Of a DNA stretch of 64,000 bases, positions 35,500 through 42,792 are shown in pieces; positions within the stretch are counted from its first letter, which is position 1; the number at the start of each line of letters is the position of its first letter. A model generated the notes under the pieces. It was not told where the DNA came from. It made no database searches and saw only the letters and a list, made by a program, of their open reading frames with translations. A program made the position numbers and the translations under genes. This stretch comes from Micromonospora sp. NBC_00389 (GTDB lineage Bacteria; Actinomycetota; Actinomycetes; Mycobacteriales; Micromonosporaceae), in assembly GCF_036059255.1 (NCBI RefSeq), contig NZ_CP107947.1, positions 5,890,001 to 5,954,000 on the forward strand. Direction: 5' to 3'.

Positions 35500-35805
35500 T
35501 TACCGGGCGCTGCCGTCAGCGCCACCGTCCTGCTGGCCAGGGGTCGCACCGCCGTCGGCGGGACCCTCCGCGCTACCGTCCGCGCCACCGTCCTGCTGGC
35601 CAGGGGTCGCACCGCCGTCGGCGGGACCCTCGGCGCTGCCGTCCGCGCCACCGTCGTGTTGACCAGGGGTCGCACCGCCGTCGGCGGGACCCTCCGCGCT
35701 ACCGTCCGCGCCACCGTCGTGCTGACCCGGCGTCGCACCGCCGTCGGCCGGGCCCTCCAGACCGCCGCCGCCAGTGGTCTGCATGTCGTCATCGTTGAGT
35801 GCCAT
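35500..35805 (-). CDS. Acidic Gly/Asp-rich peptide with four tandem 21-residue repeats
   Basis: A 101-residue protein: a short leader-like start MALNDDDMQTTGGGG, then four near-identical 21-residue units beginning EGPADGGATPGQ, with H or Q at the next position, and ending GGADGSA. The protein is highly acidic and certainly disordered. ATG 35805 has GGGAG upstream. It is the first gene of a two-gene unit with the JmjC oxygenase. The layout of constant leader plus repeated cores next to a modifying enzyme resembles multi-core RiPP precursors, but no leader motif or exporter is recognised, so a structural or antifreeze-like role is also possible. Confidence 0.75.
   Translation of the reverse strand: MALNDDDMQTTGGGGLEGPADGGATPGQHDGGADGSAEGPADGGATPGQHDGGADGSAEGPADGGATPGQQDGGADGSAEGPADGGATPGQQDGGADGSAR
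35507..35767. repeat. 63-bp tandem repeat, four copies
   Basis: Units begin at 35521, 35584, 35647 and 35710 (GCCACCGTC each time) and are nearly identical, differing by a few bases. They lie within the repeat-peptide gene and keep its frame, so copy number can change without disrupting it. Confidence 0.9.
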
Positions 35806-35863
35806 TGGTACTCCCTCGGATGTGCCGCCCCGCCGTACGCCGGGGTCCGTCGTGCAGCGGGTG

Positions 35864-35889
35864 GTACCCCACTCGCGATCTTCTCTAAC
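35864..35889 (-). promoter_or_regulatory. SigB/SigF-like promoter of the repeat peptide-JmjC unit
   Basis: Minus strand: GTTA (35889-35886), 16 bases, GGGTAC (35869-35864), 58 bases before the start. The -35 has one deviation from GTTT. Confidence 0.5.
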
Positions 35890-35961
35890 CCCACCGTAGA
35901 CGTCGAACCGGGGCGACACGGGCGGTTCGCCGGCGGCGGGGGTCGGTGCCAGGATGGAGGG

Positions 35962-36750
35962 GTGATCCTGGTGGGCACGTCCGGCTGGCAGTACCGGGAC
36001 TGGCGGGGCCACTTCTATCCGGAGCGGCTTCCGCAGCGACTCTGGCTGGAGCACTTCGCGACCGGGTTCGCCACCGTCGAGGTCAACAACGCCTTCTACC
36101 GGTTGCCCGAGCGGGACACCTTCGCCGCCTGGCGGGCTCGGACACCGGCGGATTTCTGCGTGGCGGTGAAGATGAGCCGCTACCTGACCCACATCAAGCG
36201 GCTGCGTGACCCGGCCGAGCCGGTGGCCCGGTTCCTGGGCCGGGCCACCGCGCTCGGTGACCGGCTCGGCCCGGTGCTGCTGCAACTGCCACCGAACCTG
36301 CGGGCGGACGTCGACGCGCTCGACGCGACGTTACGGCTGTTCCCGGCCGAGGTGCGAGTGGCGGTCGAGCCACGACACGCGTCCTGGTGGACCGACGCCA
36401 CCCGGGCGGTGCTGGAACGCCGGCGGGCGGCGCTGGTCTGGGCGGACCGGATGGGTCGCCCGGTCGCCCCGCTCTGGCGCACCACCGACTTCGGCTACCT
36501 GCGGTTGCACGAGGGGCGGGCTCGGCCCTGGCCCCGGTACGGCCGCACCGCGCTCGGCTCCTGGGTACGCCGGCTGGCCGATGTCTTCGACGCGGACGAG
36601 CCGGCGTACGTCTACTTCAACAACGACCCGGGCGGCGCCGCCATCGTGGATGCCGTCGCCTTCGCCGCGCTGGCCCGTCGGGCCGGCCACCCGGTGTCCC
36701 GGGTGCCGTCCGCGGCGCCGCGATCCGGCGGCGACCCGACCGACGGCTGA
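35962..36750 (+). CDS. DUF72 family protein, copy 1
   Basis: A 262-residue TIM-barrel protein of the YecE/DUF72 family: 'ILVGTSGWQYRDWRGHFYPERLPQRLWLEHFATGFATVEVNNAFYRLP' at the N-terminus, 'CVAVKMSRYLTHIKRLRD', 'LGPVLLQLPPNLRAD', 'VAVEPRHASWW' and 'AYVYFNNDPGGAAIVDA' near the end. The family function is unknown. GTG 35962 is chosen because CAGGAT (35950-35955) lies six bases upstream (leaderless). A second, diverged DUF72 gene lies 1.3 kb downstream on the other strand. Confidence 0.92.
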   Translation: MILVGTSGWQYRDWRGHFYPERLPQRLWLEHFATGFATVEVNNAFYRLPERDTFAAWRARTPADFCVAVKMSRYLTHIKRLRDPAEPVARFLGRATALGDRLGPVLLQLPPNLRADVDALDATLRLFPAEVRVAVEPRHASWWTDATRAVLERRRAALVWADRMGRPVAPLWRTTDFGYLRLHEGRARPWPRYGRTALGSWVRRLADVFDADEPAYVYFNNDPGGAAIVDAVAFAALARRAGHPVSRVPSAAPRSGGDPTDG

Positions 36751-36778
36751 GCCCGCCCGACGGCTGTCGGGCGGGCTC
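36749..36778. terminator. Bidirectional hairpin terminator
   Basis: Perfect 13-bp stem, 36749-36761 with 36766-36778, loop GGCT, overlapping the stop codon of the first DUF72 gene and lying six bases beyond the convergent DUF2267 stop. Confidence 0.85.
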
Positions 36779-36784
36779 ACGGCG

Positions 36785-37213
36785 TCAGGGCATCATCCTG
36801 GCCAGGTCCTTGGGCATGGTGTCCTTCACGTCCTGCCACTCGCCCTGGGTGACGTGCCGGCGCAGCGTGTCCAACACCACCTGGGTCACCCGCTCCGGGC
36901 CGCCCTCCACGTCGTACGGGAAGCCCTGGCGGACCTCGTAGAGGAAGTCGTCCCGGTTGAGCTTGATCGGGACGTCCGAGGGGTTCCAGCCGTCGAAGTA
37001 GATCCCCCGGACCAGCACCGGCAACTGCTGGGCGAACTCCACGCTCTCGTTGACCGGCAACCGGTCACGCAGCAGGTGCAGCACCGTGCGCAACGCAGCG
37101 TACGACTGGTTGCGTTGGTCCTTCGGCCAGCCGTAGGCGCTCTCGATGTCCTTGAGAATCAGGTTCGTCTTGTCCAGCGAGGAGTCGAATGCCGAGATCA
37201 TCTGCTCAGCCAT
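36785..37213 (-). CDS. DUF2267 family protein
   Basis: A 142-residue helical protein with the DUF2267 pattern: 'NQSYAALRTVLHLLRDRLPVNESVEFAQQLPVLVRGIYFDGW', then 'FLYEVRQGF' and 'VTQVVLDTLRRHVTQGEWQDVKDTMPKDLARMM'. The family is common in actinobacteria, often near stress genes; the function is unknown. ATG 37213 lies inside the last codons of the small Arg-rich gene upstream (ATGGCTGA), so the two are translationally coupled. Confidence 0.9.
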   Translation of the reverse strand: MAEQMISAFDSSLDKTNLILKDIESAYGWPKDQRNQSYAALRTVLHLLRDRLPVNESVEFAQQLPVLVRGIYFDGWNPSDVPIKLNRDDFLYEVRQGFPYDVEGGPERVTQVVLDTLRRHVTQGEWQDVKDTMPKDLARMMP

Positions 37214-37391
37214 CGGTCGACCCCCGTTCCGCGGTGTCCCACCGTCGTTCGTCGTTGCGACGCGGTGGCCCCACCGGCCCTCGTCGGGCCCGCACCGGGC
37301 TGCCCTGCGGCGCGCGCCGGGCGTTGTCGGCCGTACCGACCACGTGCAGGACGGCACCACGCCGTCTATCCGCCACCAGTCGAACCGTCAT
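37206..37391 (-). CDS. Small arginine-rich protein
   Basis: A 61-residue basic protein (MTVRLVADRRRGAVLHVV...) that I do not recognise. Support comes from the start region: a near-perfect ribosome-binding site, GGAGGTGA, five bases before ATG, which is the best in the window. Its TGA overlaps the DUF2267 start by eight bases. It contains an AGA codon, rare in this DNA. It may be a real protein or mainly a translational leader for DUF2267. Confidence 0.5.
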   Translation of the reverse strand: MTVRLVADRRRGAVLHVVGTADNARRAPQGSPVRARRGPVGPPRRNDERRWDTAERGSTDG

Positions 37392-37533
37392 CCCCGTCAC
37401 CTCCGTGTCGTCTCCGGCGTCAGCCACCCTTCGGCGGCCGTACCCACCGCGTCCACTCTCCCTGCGGGTCGGGTGACCCGGCCCCACCCCAATCGGGTGA
37501 GTCGACCCTGGTTAGCCCGGCGATAATGCGCGG

Positions 37534-38013
37534 ATGTTCTACGGGGACCTCACAGCGTACGAGTACCTGGCCGAAGACGAGTTCACGGACAGGGAGTCCG
37601 GCTTCCGCAGCCTCAGCTTCCGCCCTTCGTACTTGCGACTGAACGTCGGGTGGCTGGAGGCCGGTAGGCCGTACCGGATGGGCCCGGTCCCGGCAGTGTT
37701 CGTCCAGAAGCTGGGCGATGTTCAGGCCGTGCAGTCGATGAACGTCTGCCTGGGGATGCATGAGTGCGATCTGTGCCCGCCGGACGAGATCCACGACGGG
37801 AACGGGGAAGTCCGTATCCCGGGGGCAGCTGGCGTCGCTTACGCCGCTCCCTTCCTGATCAGTCACTACGTCGCCGCGCATCACTACCAGCCGCCTGCGG
37901 TCTTCATCGAAGCTGTCCTGGCTGTGGACCTTGACGCTTGGGCGACCGCCCGCTGGCCCGACGTCCCCTTCCCGTGGATTCCGGACGACGCGGAGCGTCT
38001 GGAGATCGAGTAG
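37534..38013 (+). CDS. Hypothetical protein with conserved GWL and HxCxLC motifs
   Basis: A 159-residue protein resembling a small uncharacterised bacterial group: 'MFYGDLTAYEYLAED' start, 'RLNVGWLEAGRPYRMGPVP', 'FVQKLGDVQAVQSMNVCLGMHECDLC' and 'PFLISHYVAAHHYQPPAVFIEAV'. The C-x(6)-C-x-x-C cluster with a histidine could bind zinc. GATAAT at 37522-37527 is six bases before ATG, so the mRNA is probably leaderless. The role is unknown; similar proteins are sometimes found with toxin/immunity loci, but nothing nearby supports that here. Confidence 0.7.
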   Translation: MFYGDLTAYEYLAEDEFTDRESGFRSLSFRPSYLRLNVGWLEAGRPYRMGPVPAVFVQKLGDVQAVQSMNVCLGMHECDLCPPDEIHDGNGEVRIPGAAGVAYAAPFLISHYVAAHHYQPPAVFIEAVLAVDLDAWATARWPDVPFPWIPDDAERLEIE

Positions 38014-38035
38014 GGGTCGGCCGCCCTGGCGACGG

Positions 38036-38908
38036 TCAGTCGGTGTCGAGCAGTCCGGTCAGGGTCTTGGCGTTGGTCTGGGCGTAGTCGCGGTAGCAGT
38101 TGTTCATGAGCACGTGGGTCTGCCCGGCCTCGTCGGCCAGCTCGCGCAGCTTCGGCGCCCAGTCGGCCAGCTCCCGCTTGGAGTAGTGGTAGCCGAACTT
38201 CTCGTGGATGTCCTTGCTGGTCCACTTGTCGCTGTGGCCGTGGAAGCGCACCACCGCGAGGTCCGCGGTGGCGGCCAGCACCGGGGGCAGCGACGAGCGG
38301 TGGCCCTGCGGCATGTCCACGCAGACGTACGGGAGCCGGTGTTGCCGCAGGAAGGCCAGTGTCTCGTCGGCGTTGGCGCCGTCGAACCAGGAGGCGTGCC
38401 GGAACTCGTAGGCCGGTCGCAGCGGCGCGCAGCGCTTCGCCACCTCCAGCAGGTACTGCTTGTTGTCCCGCTTGATGGTGAACCAGGGTGGGAACTGGAA
38501 CAGCAGGGCGCCCAGCTTGCCCGCCTCGACCAGCGGGTCCAGCGCGGACAGGAAGCGCGTCCACACCTCCTCGTACGCCTGCGCGGGCAGGTCGTCGGGG
38601 TAGACGTTCTTCTTGTCGGTCTCCGGCCGCAGATCCTTGTAGAGCGCGCTGACCCGGGTGGGATGCCCGGTGAGCAGGCTGAACGCCTTGATGTTGAAGG
38701 TGAAGCCGGCCGGGGTGCGCTCGGCCCAGAGCCGCGCGGTCGCCTCGGCGGGCGGCGCGTAGTAGGTGGCGTCCACTTCGACCAGCGGAAACTGCCGGGC
38801 GTAGTACACCAGCCGCTTCTCCGGGTTGTCGGCGGTCTGCGGATACCACCCCGAGTCCAGCAGTGTGCGGTCGGTCCAGGACGCGGTGCCCACGAGAATG
38901 TCACCCAT
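38036..38908 (-). CDS. DUF72 family protein, copy 2
   Basis: A 290-residue member of the DUF72 family, longer than copy 1: 'ILVGTASWTDRTLLDSGWYPQ', 'FPLVEVDATYYAPP', 'FTFNIKAFSLLTGHPT', 'LGALLFQFPPWFTIKRDN', 'AYEFRHASWFDG', 'YVCVDMPQGH' and 'HVLMNNCYRDYAQTNA'. It diverges strongly from the copy at 35962, so it is a separate subfamily and not a recent duplicate. It follows the DksA-like gene by 48 bases on the same strand and may share its stress promoter. Confidence 0.92.
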   Translation of the reverse strand: MGDILVGTASWTDRTLLDSGWYPQTADNPEKRLVYYARQFPLVEVDATYYAPPAEATARLWAERTPAGFTFNIKAFSLLTGHPTRVSALYKDLRPETDKKNVYPDDLPAQAYEEVWTRFLSALDPLVEAGKLGALLFQFPPWFTIKRDNKQYLLEVAKRCAPLRPAYEFRHASWFDGANADETLAFLRQHRLPYVCVDMPQGHRSSLPPVLAATADLAVVRFHGHSDKWTSKDIHEKFGYHYSKRELADWAPKLRELADEAGQTHVLMNNCYRDYAQTNAKTLTGLLDTD

Positions 38909-38956
38909 GGGTGGAGTCCATCGCGTCGTGGACCGACCGGCAACCGCTGGCGTGGC

Positions 38957-39355
38957 TCAGGCTGCCCGCCGCTCGCGGGTCTGCTTGCAGGTCACGCAGG
39001 TGGTGGCGGACGGGAAGATCTCCAGCCGCTCCACCGGAATCGCCGCCGAGCAGCCTTCGCACCAGCCGTAGGTGCCCTCCGCGAGCCGGCCGAGGGCGTG
39101 CTCGTACTGGGCGCGGCGGTCGAGGATGGTGCGCAGCAGGGACTGCGCGGTGTCCCGCTCGGCGGTCTTGGTGCCGCTGTCGGCCTGGTCGTCGCCCGCG
39201 GTGTCGCCGACCTCCACCAGCCGCAGCACCTGGCTCTGCAGGACGGCCTGCTCGTATTCCGCGGTCAGTTCGTCGTAGCGCGCCTGGAGGGAGAGTCGGA
39301 TCTGGTCGATCTCCGTCTGGGAACGGCCCGTACCGACCGTGTCGTGGACGAGCAT
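38957..39355 (-). CDS. TraR/DksA-type zinc-finger protein
   Basis: A 132-residue protein with a helical hairpin (about 15-85: 'IDQIRLSLQARYDELTAEYEQAV', 'LLRTILDRRAQYEHALGRLAEGTYGWCEGC') and a C4 zinc finger made by CEGC and CVTC. DksA/TraR proteins enter the RNA polymerase secondary channel and modify initiation with ppGpp; actinobacterial versions such as CarD-unrelated RbpA-like or DksA-like factors are less studied. AAAGGCAGG lies before ATG 39355. A full SigB/SigF-type promoter is 120 bases upstream, tying it to stress control. Confidence 0.85.
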   Translation of the reverse strand: MLVHDTVGTGRSQTEIDQIRLSLQARYDELTAEYEQAVLQSQVLRLVEVGDTAGDDQADSGTKTAERDTAQSLLRTILDRRAQYEHALGRLAEGTYGWCEGCSAAIPVERLEIFPSATTCVTCKQTRERRAA

Positions 39356-39474
39356 CGCTGCCTGCCTTTCCTGGGCCTGGGGCTCAAGGTGAACCGGGAT
39401 GCCGGCGGCGTCTGGCCCCGGTCACGGTCGTATCCGGTGCACGGGCGGTCACCCGTGCTCTGTGAGCCGGGCGA

Positions 39475-39500
39475 GTACCCGCCCGGGCAGGCGGTGAAAC
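39475..39500 (-). promoter_or_regulatory. SigB/SigF-type promoter of the DksA-like gene
   Basis: Minus strand: GTTT (39500-39497), 16 bases, GGGTAC (39480-39475). It is identical in both boxes and spacing to the hemerythrin promoter. Confidence 0.7.
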
Positions 39501-39519
39501 CGGCGATTTCCGGCCACTG

Positions 39520-40164
39520 TCAGCCGTCGGCGCCGGGCTCCACGAGCGCGGGGCGGCGGGGGTCGTCGGCCCGGACCACCACGTCGGCGAAGCTGGCCGG
39601 GACGACCTCCTCGGCGTACCGGTCGAAGGCCGGCAGGGTCCAGTCCTGGGCCGGTTCGGTACGTCGGCGCAGCGCCGCTCCGGACAGCGCCAGGTGGACG
39701 GTGACGTCGAAGGGCAGGCCGCCACCGAGCAGCAACGCGCCACTGACCAGGACGACGCCGGCGGGTGGCAGGTCGACGTAGCGGGCGCGGCTGGCCCGGT
39801 CGGCGGTGGCGTCCCAGAGGGAGGGGAGCAGCCGACCGGTGCCGCCGGGGCCGGCCGGGTCGAGCACCTCCCGGCGCAGCCCGGCCTCGTCCACCCAGCC
39901 CTCGTAGTAGGCGTCCGGGTTCGACCGGCCGAACTCGAAGCGCAGCGACGCGGGCCGGAGGAAGTCGGCGGCACGTACGTGCAGCACCGGGTGGCCCCGG
40001 GCGCGCAACGGATCGACCAGTGCGGCGGCCAGCTCGTCCGGGCCGGCTGCCGGGGCGCCGTCCACCGCCACCCGTAGCCGCGCGGGCCCGGCGGTCGCGG
40101 CGTCGGCCAACCGGCCGGTCAGCTCGGTGACGAGCAGGTCGGGCGAGATGGGTCGGATGCGCAC
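39520..40164 (-). CDS. Uridine kinase-like protein with degenerate P-loop
   Basis: A 214-residue protein annotated in relatives as uridine kinase. The overall plan fits: strand plus loop 'RVAVDGAPAAGPDELAAAL', 'HVRAADFLRP', 'YYEGWVDEAGLRREVLDP', 'LPPAGVVLVSGALLLGG' and 'VTVHLALSGAALRRR'. However, the Walker A loop reads DGAPAAGPDE where GxxxxGK[ST] is expected, so the catalytic lysine is missing. ATP-dependent kinase activity is therefore doubtful, and a binding or altered function is likely. GTG 40164 is leaderless by its CAGGAT (40171-40176) six bases upstream. Confidence 0.75.
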   Translation of the reverse strand: MRIRPISPDLLVTELTGRLADAATAGPARLRVAVDGAPAAGPDELAAALVDPLRARGHPVLHVRAADFLRPASLRFEFGRSNPDAYYEGWVDEAGLRREVLDPAGPGGTGRLLPSLWDATADRASRARYVDLPPAGVVLVSGALLLGGGLPFDVTVHLALSGAALRRRTEPAQDWTLPAFDRYAEEVVPASFADVVVRADDPRRPALVEPGADG

Positions 40165-40205
40165 CGGACCATCCTGCCCCGCGCCGGGCGCGGCGGTGGC
40201 GCCGG

Positions 40206-40811
40206 TCAGCCGGTGCGGTCGATGGTGACCCGGGCGTCGTCGGCCAGGCGGTAGCCCACGCCGTAGACGGTGGTGACCAGGGGGACGTCCACGCCGACCT
40301 TGCCGCGCAGCCGGCGCACGTGCACGTCGACGGTACGGACCCCGGCGTGCTCGTAGCCCCAGACGGCGTTGAGCAGTTGCAGTCGGGTGAACACCCGGCG
40401 GGGGTGGGCGACCAGGTGCAGCAGCAGGTCGAACTCCAGCCGGGTCAGCGGCAGCGGCTCCTCGTCGCGGAGCACCGACCGGGACGAGGCGAGGATGTGC
40501 AGGGCGGGGATGGTCGGGGTGAGCGGCCGGGCCGGCGACCGGTTGGCCGGCACCGCCTCGGCGCGACGTTCGGCCGGAACGGAGCTGATGATCACGCCCT
40601 CGCCCCGCTCCAGGAGCTCACGGGCCGCCTCGAGCAGGCGGCGGGCCGGCGGGGTCAGCGACTCCTCACAGGCGAGCGGGATGGACAGCGTCACGGTGAG
40701 CACGGGCGCGGCGGTGTTCGCCGGGCGGCGTTGGCCGCCGGGAGGTCGACCGGGCACCGCGGGTTGGGACGTATGCCATCCGGCGCGCGACGAGGCGGGG
40801 CTGACCGACAT
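40206..40811 (-). CDS. Winged-helix transcriptional regulator without receiver domain, copy A
   Basis: A 201-residue protein whose C-terminal 100 residues are an OmpR/PhoB-type winged helix: '[35 protein letters not shown]', '[15 protein letters not shown]' and the wing '[12 protein letters not shown]'. The N-terminal half has no receiver domain; it holds a short strand/helix unit ('[11 protein letters not shown]', '[19 protein letters not shown]') and a Pro-rich linker. AAGGAGG precedes ATG 40811. It is a paralogue of the next gene upstream and lies downstream of the sulfur genes. Confidence 0.85.
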   Translation of the reverse strand: MSVSPASSRAGWHTSQPAVPGRPPGGQRRPANTAAPVLTVTLSIPLACEESLTPPARRLLEAARELLERGEGVIISSVPAERRAEAVPANRSPARPLTPTIPALHILASSRSVLRDEEPLPLTRLEFDLLLHLVAHPRRVFTRLQLLNAVWGYEHAGVRTVDVHVRRLRGKVGVDVPLVTTVYGVGYRLADDARVTIDRTG

Positions 40812-41070
40812 GGTCCTCCTTGGCTGGGTCCGGGTATCTCCCCACGGCCCGGGACGCCGCTTCATCGATGCTTCCCGGCACCCGGGCGAGGGTCAAGAGG
40901 CGGCTGCGTTGCATGAATGTGACAATTGACGAACACATCGGAGCCGAGTGCTCGCTCTGCGTACGAAGCCAGATGATTACAGCAGAGCCGCCGAGATGAC
41001 CCGATACGGGGGTCCCCGCCCGGTTCATCGTGGCTGGTCCGGTCACCTTCGGGCCGCCCCCGGCCGGTGC

Positions 41071-41640
41071 TCAGCGGCTGCGGTCCACGCTGATCCGCGC
41101 CTCGTCGGCCAACCGGTAACCCACGCCGTAGACGGTGGTGACGACCGGCGTGTCGGCCAGCTTGGCGCGTAGCCGACGGACGTGCACGTCCACGGTCCGG
41201 GCCACCGCGTGCTCGTAACCCCACACGTTGGACAGCAACTGGAGGCGGGTGAAGACCCGGCGCGGCCGCTCGGCCAGGAACAGCAGCAGCTCGTACTCGA
41301 TGCGGGTCAGCGGGATGACCCGGTCGCCCCGGCGGACGATCCGCGAGCCGGCCAGGATGCGGACCTGGTCCGTGTCGTCGACGTCGGACGGCTCGTCGCC
41401 GGACGCCCCGGCGGTGGGGCTCGGGACCGGTCGCGGCGCCGGCGGGACGTCGTCGACGGTGCGCAGCCGACCCTCCCCCGACTCGGCCAGCTCGCCGAGC
41501 AGCTGCACCAGCCGGGCCAGCCGGGGGCTCAGCGGCCCCGGGGCGAGGTCGAGGGTGATGGTCAGGGTCGGGCCGGTGCGCTGGCGGGCGGGGCGAGCCG
41601 CCGGGCGGTGCGGGCGCGTGGGGATGGCGACGACGGACAT
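41071..41640 (-). CDS. Winged-helix transcriptional regulator without receiver domain, copy B
   Basis: A 189-residue paralogue of the gene at 40206: an N-terminal '[33 protein letters not shown]' unit, a low-complexity linker, then a PhoB-type winged helix with '[36 protein letters not shown]', '[14 protein letters not shown]' and '[15 protein letters not shown]'. The recognition helices of the two copies are nearly identical, so they may share DNA sites. AGGAGG precedes ATG. It is 51 bases downstream of the rhodanese gene and may be cotranscribed with the cysteine dioxygenase unit. Confidence 0.85.
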   Translation of the reverse strand: MSVVAIPTRPHRPAARPARQRTGPTLTITLDLAPGPLSPRLARLVQLLGELAESGEGRLRTVDDVPPAPRPVPSPTAGASGDEPSDVDDTDQVRILAGSRIVRRGDRVIPLTRIEYELLLFLAERPRRVFTRLQLLSNVWGYEHAVARTVDVHVRRLRAKLADTPVVTTVYGVGYRLADEARISVDRSR

Positions 41641-41691
41641 GGTGCCTCCTGAGATGGCGGTACGCCCGCCACGCGCGGTGCGGCGTGGCGG

Positions 41692-42180
41692 TCAGCGGCG
41701 CGCCGGGCCGGCGGTGACCGGGGACGCGAGGGGGGACGCGCGGTGCAGCGCGGTCGGGCCGAGGGCCGGCAGGCCGGCGATCCGCCAGGCGGCGAAGCCA
41801 CCGACCACGTCGGTTGCCCGGTGCAGGCCGATGTCCTGCAACGCGGCCGCGGCCAGCGACGAGGTGTAGCCCTCCTGGCAGAGGATCACCACCGGCACGT
41901 CGTAGTCGACCGCCTGCGGGAGCCGGGCCGGGCAGCGCGGGTCGAAGCGCCACTCCAACACGTTGCGCTCGATCGCGAGCGAGCCTGGCACGACGCCGTG
42001 CGCGGCCCGCTGGGCGGCCGGGCGGATGTCGACCAGCAGCGCCCCGCGCCGGTACGCGAGATGCGCGCGCTCCGGGTCCAGCCGGTCGAGCCGGGCACGC
42101 GCGGCGGCCAGGATCTCGTCGATGCCCCGGGAGCCCGGGGGCGGCACGGGGGCCGGACAGCGCTCGGCGGTTACCTGCAT
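41692..42180 (-). CDS. Rhodanese-like sulfurtransferase
   Basis: A 162-residue single-domain rhodanese. 'RRGALLVDIRPAAQRAAHGVVPGSLAIERNVLEWRF' is the CH2-like start and Cys101 in VILCQEGYTSSLAA is the catalytic, persulfide-forming residue. Such enzymes move sulfane sulfur between thiols or to cyanide. It lies 46 bases after the cysteine dioxygenase gene, so both probably act in cysteine or persulfide breakdown in the cytoplasm. AAGGAA is visible before ATG. Confidence 0.88.
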   Translation of the reverse strand: MQVTAERCPAPVPPPGSRGIDEILAAARARLDRLDPERAHLAYRRGALLVDIRPAAQRAAHGVVPGSLAIERNVLEWRFDPRCPARLPQAVDYDVPVVILCQEGYTSSLAAAALQDIGLHRATDVVGGFAAWRIAGLPALGPTALHRASPLASPVTAGPARR

Positions 42181-42226
42181 TCTCGGTTCCTTCCGATGAT
42201 CGGGGTGGATCGTGGCTGCCCGCCGC

Positions 42227-42682
42227 TCACCAGGAGCGGCCGGCCTCGGCGACCTCGGCGACCCGCAGCCGCCCGTCGAGCAGGTGGTAGCGGGTCATCC
42301 GGACCAGCGCCGGCCGGTAGACGTGCACGCTGACCGCCGGCTCGGTGCCCCGGTTGGTCACCACGTGCACGTGCCGGGGGCCGAAGCGGCGACCGGTGCC
42401 GGCGGCCAGCAGGCGGGGACGCAACCGGCCACTGGCGACCGTCTCCTCGGTGAGCGCGCCAGCGACCACCCGGAACGCACCGGCGGAACCGCCGTGATCG
42501 TGCAGGTCGGTGCCCTGCCCGGGCAGCCAGCTCAGCGCCCACACCTCGTGGTCGGCACCGCTGGCGAGCCGGGCGTACCACCGCTCGTCGGGGTCGAAGC
42601 ACAGCGGCACCGGCCAGTGGGCCTGGTCGACCCAGCGGGCGGCGACGGTGAGCAGATCGGGCTCCGGGCGGTGGTGGCTCAT
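42227..42682 (-). CDS. Cysteine dioxygenase family protein
   Basis: A 151-residue cupin-fold, non-haem iron thiol dioxygenase. The iron-binding pattern H61-x-H63 occurs in GTDLHDHGGSAGAF and the third histidine is at 104 or 106 in RHVHVVTN; a glutamate is not used in this family. It is expected to oxidise cysteine (or a related thiol such as 3-mercaptopropionate) to the sulfinate. It starts the unit with rhodanese and perhaps regulator B. A symmetric AAACC-CTATA-GGTTT site lies about 50-60 bases upstream. Confidence 0.85.
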   Translation of the reverse strand: MSHHRPEPDLLTVAARWVDQAHWPVPLCFDPDERWYARLASGADHEVWALSWLPGQGTDLHDHGGSAGAFRVVAGALTEETVASGRLRPRLLAAGTGRRFGPRHVHVVTNRGTEPAVSVHVYRPALVRMTRYHLLDGRLRVAEVAEAGRSW

Positions 42683-42730
42683 GGTGGTCCTCGCGGGTCG
42701 TTCGGCGGGTGCCCCCGTACTCTAGCCGTC

Positions 42731-42745
42731 AAACCCTATAGGTTT
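42731..42745. promoter_or_regulatory. Palindrome AAACC-CTATA-GGTTT upstream of cysteine dioxygenase
   Basis: A 15-base dyad in an AT-rich patch that stands out from the GC-rich surroundings. It is between two leftward genes, in the promoter region of the cysteine dioxygenase-rhodanese unit. The ACCC/GGT-type symmetry recalls sites of CsoR/CstR-like sulfur or copper sensors, but that comparison is loose. Confidence 0.4.
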
Positions 42746-42792
42746 AGTAGGTAATTCCGTCTGGTGGGACGCCGGCCTCGACGCGGCGACGC

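Noticed and set aside
35500..35767. Tandem repeats as a CRISPR array
   Set aside because: The 63-bp units are contiguous without variable spacers and encode an in-frame peptide.
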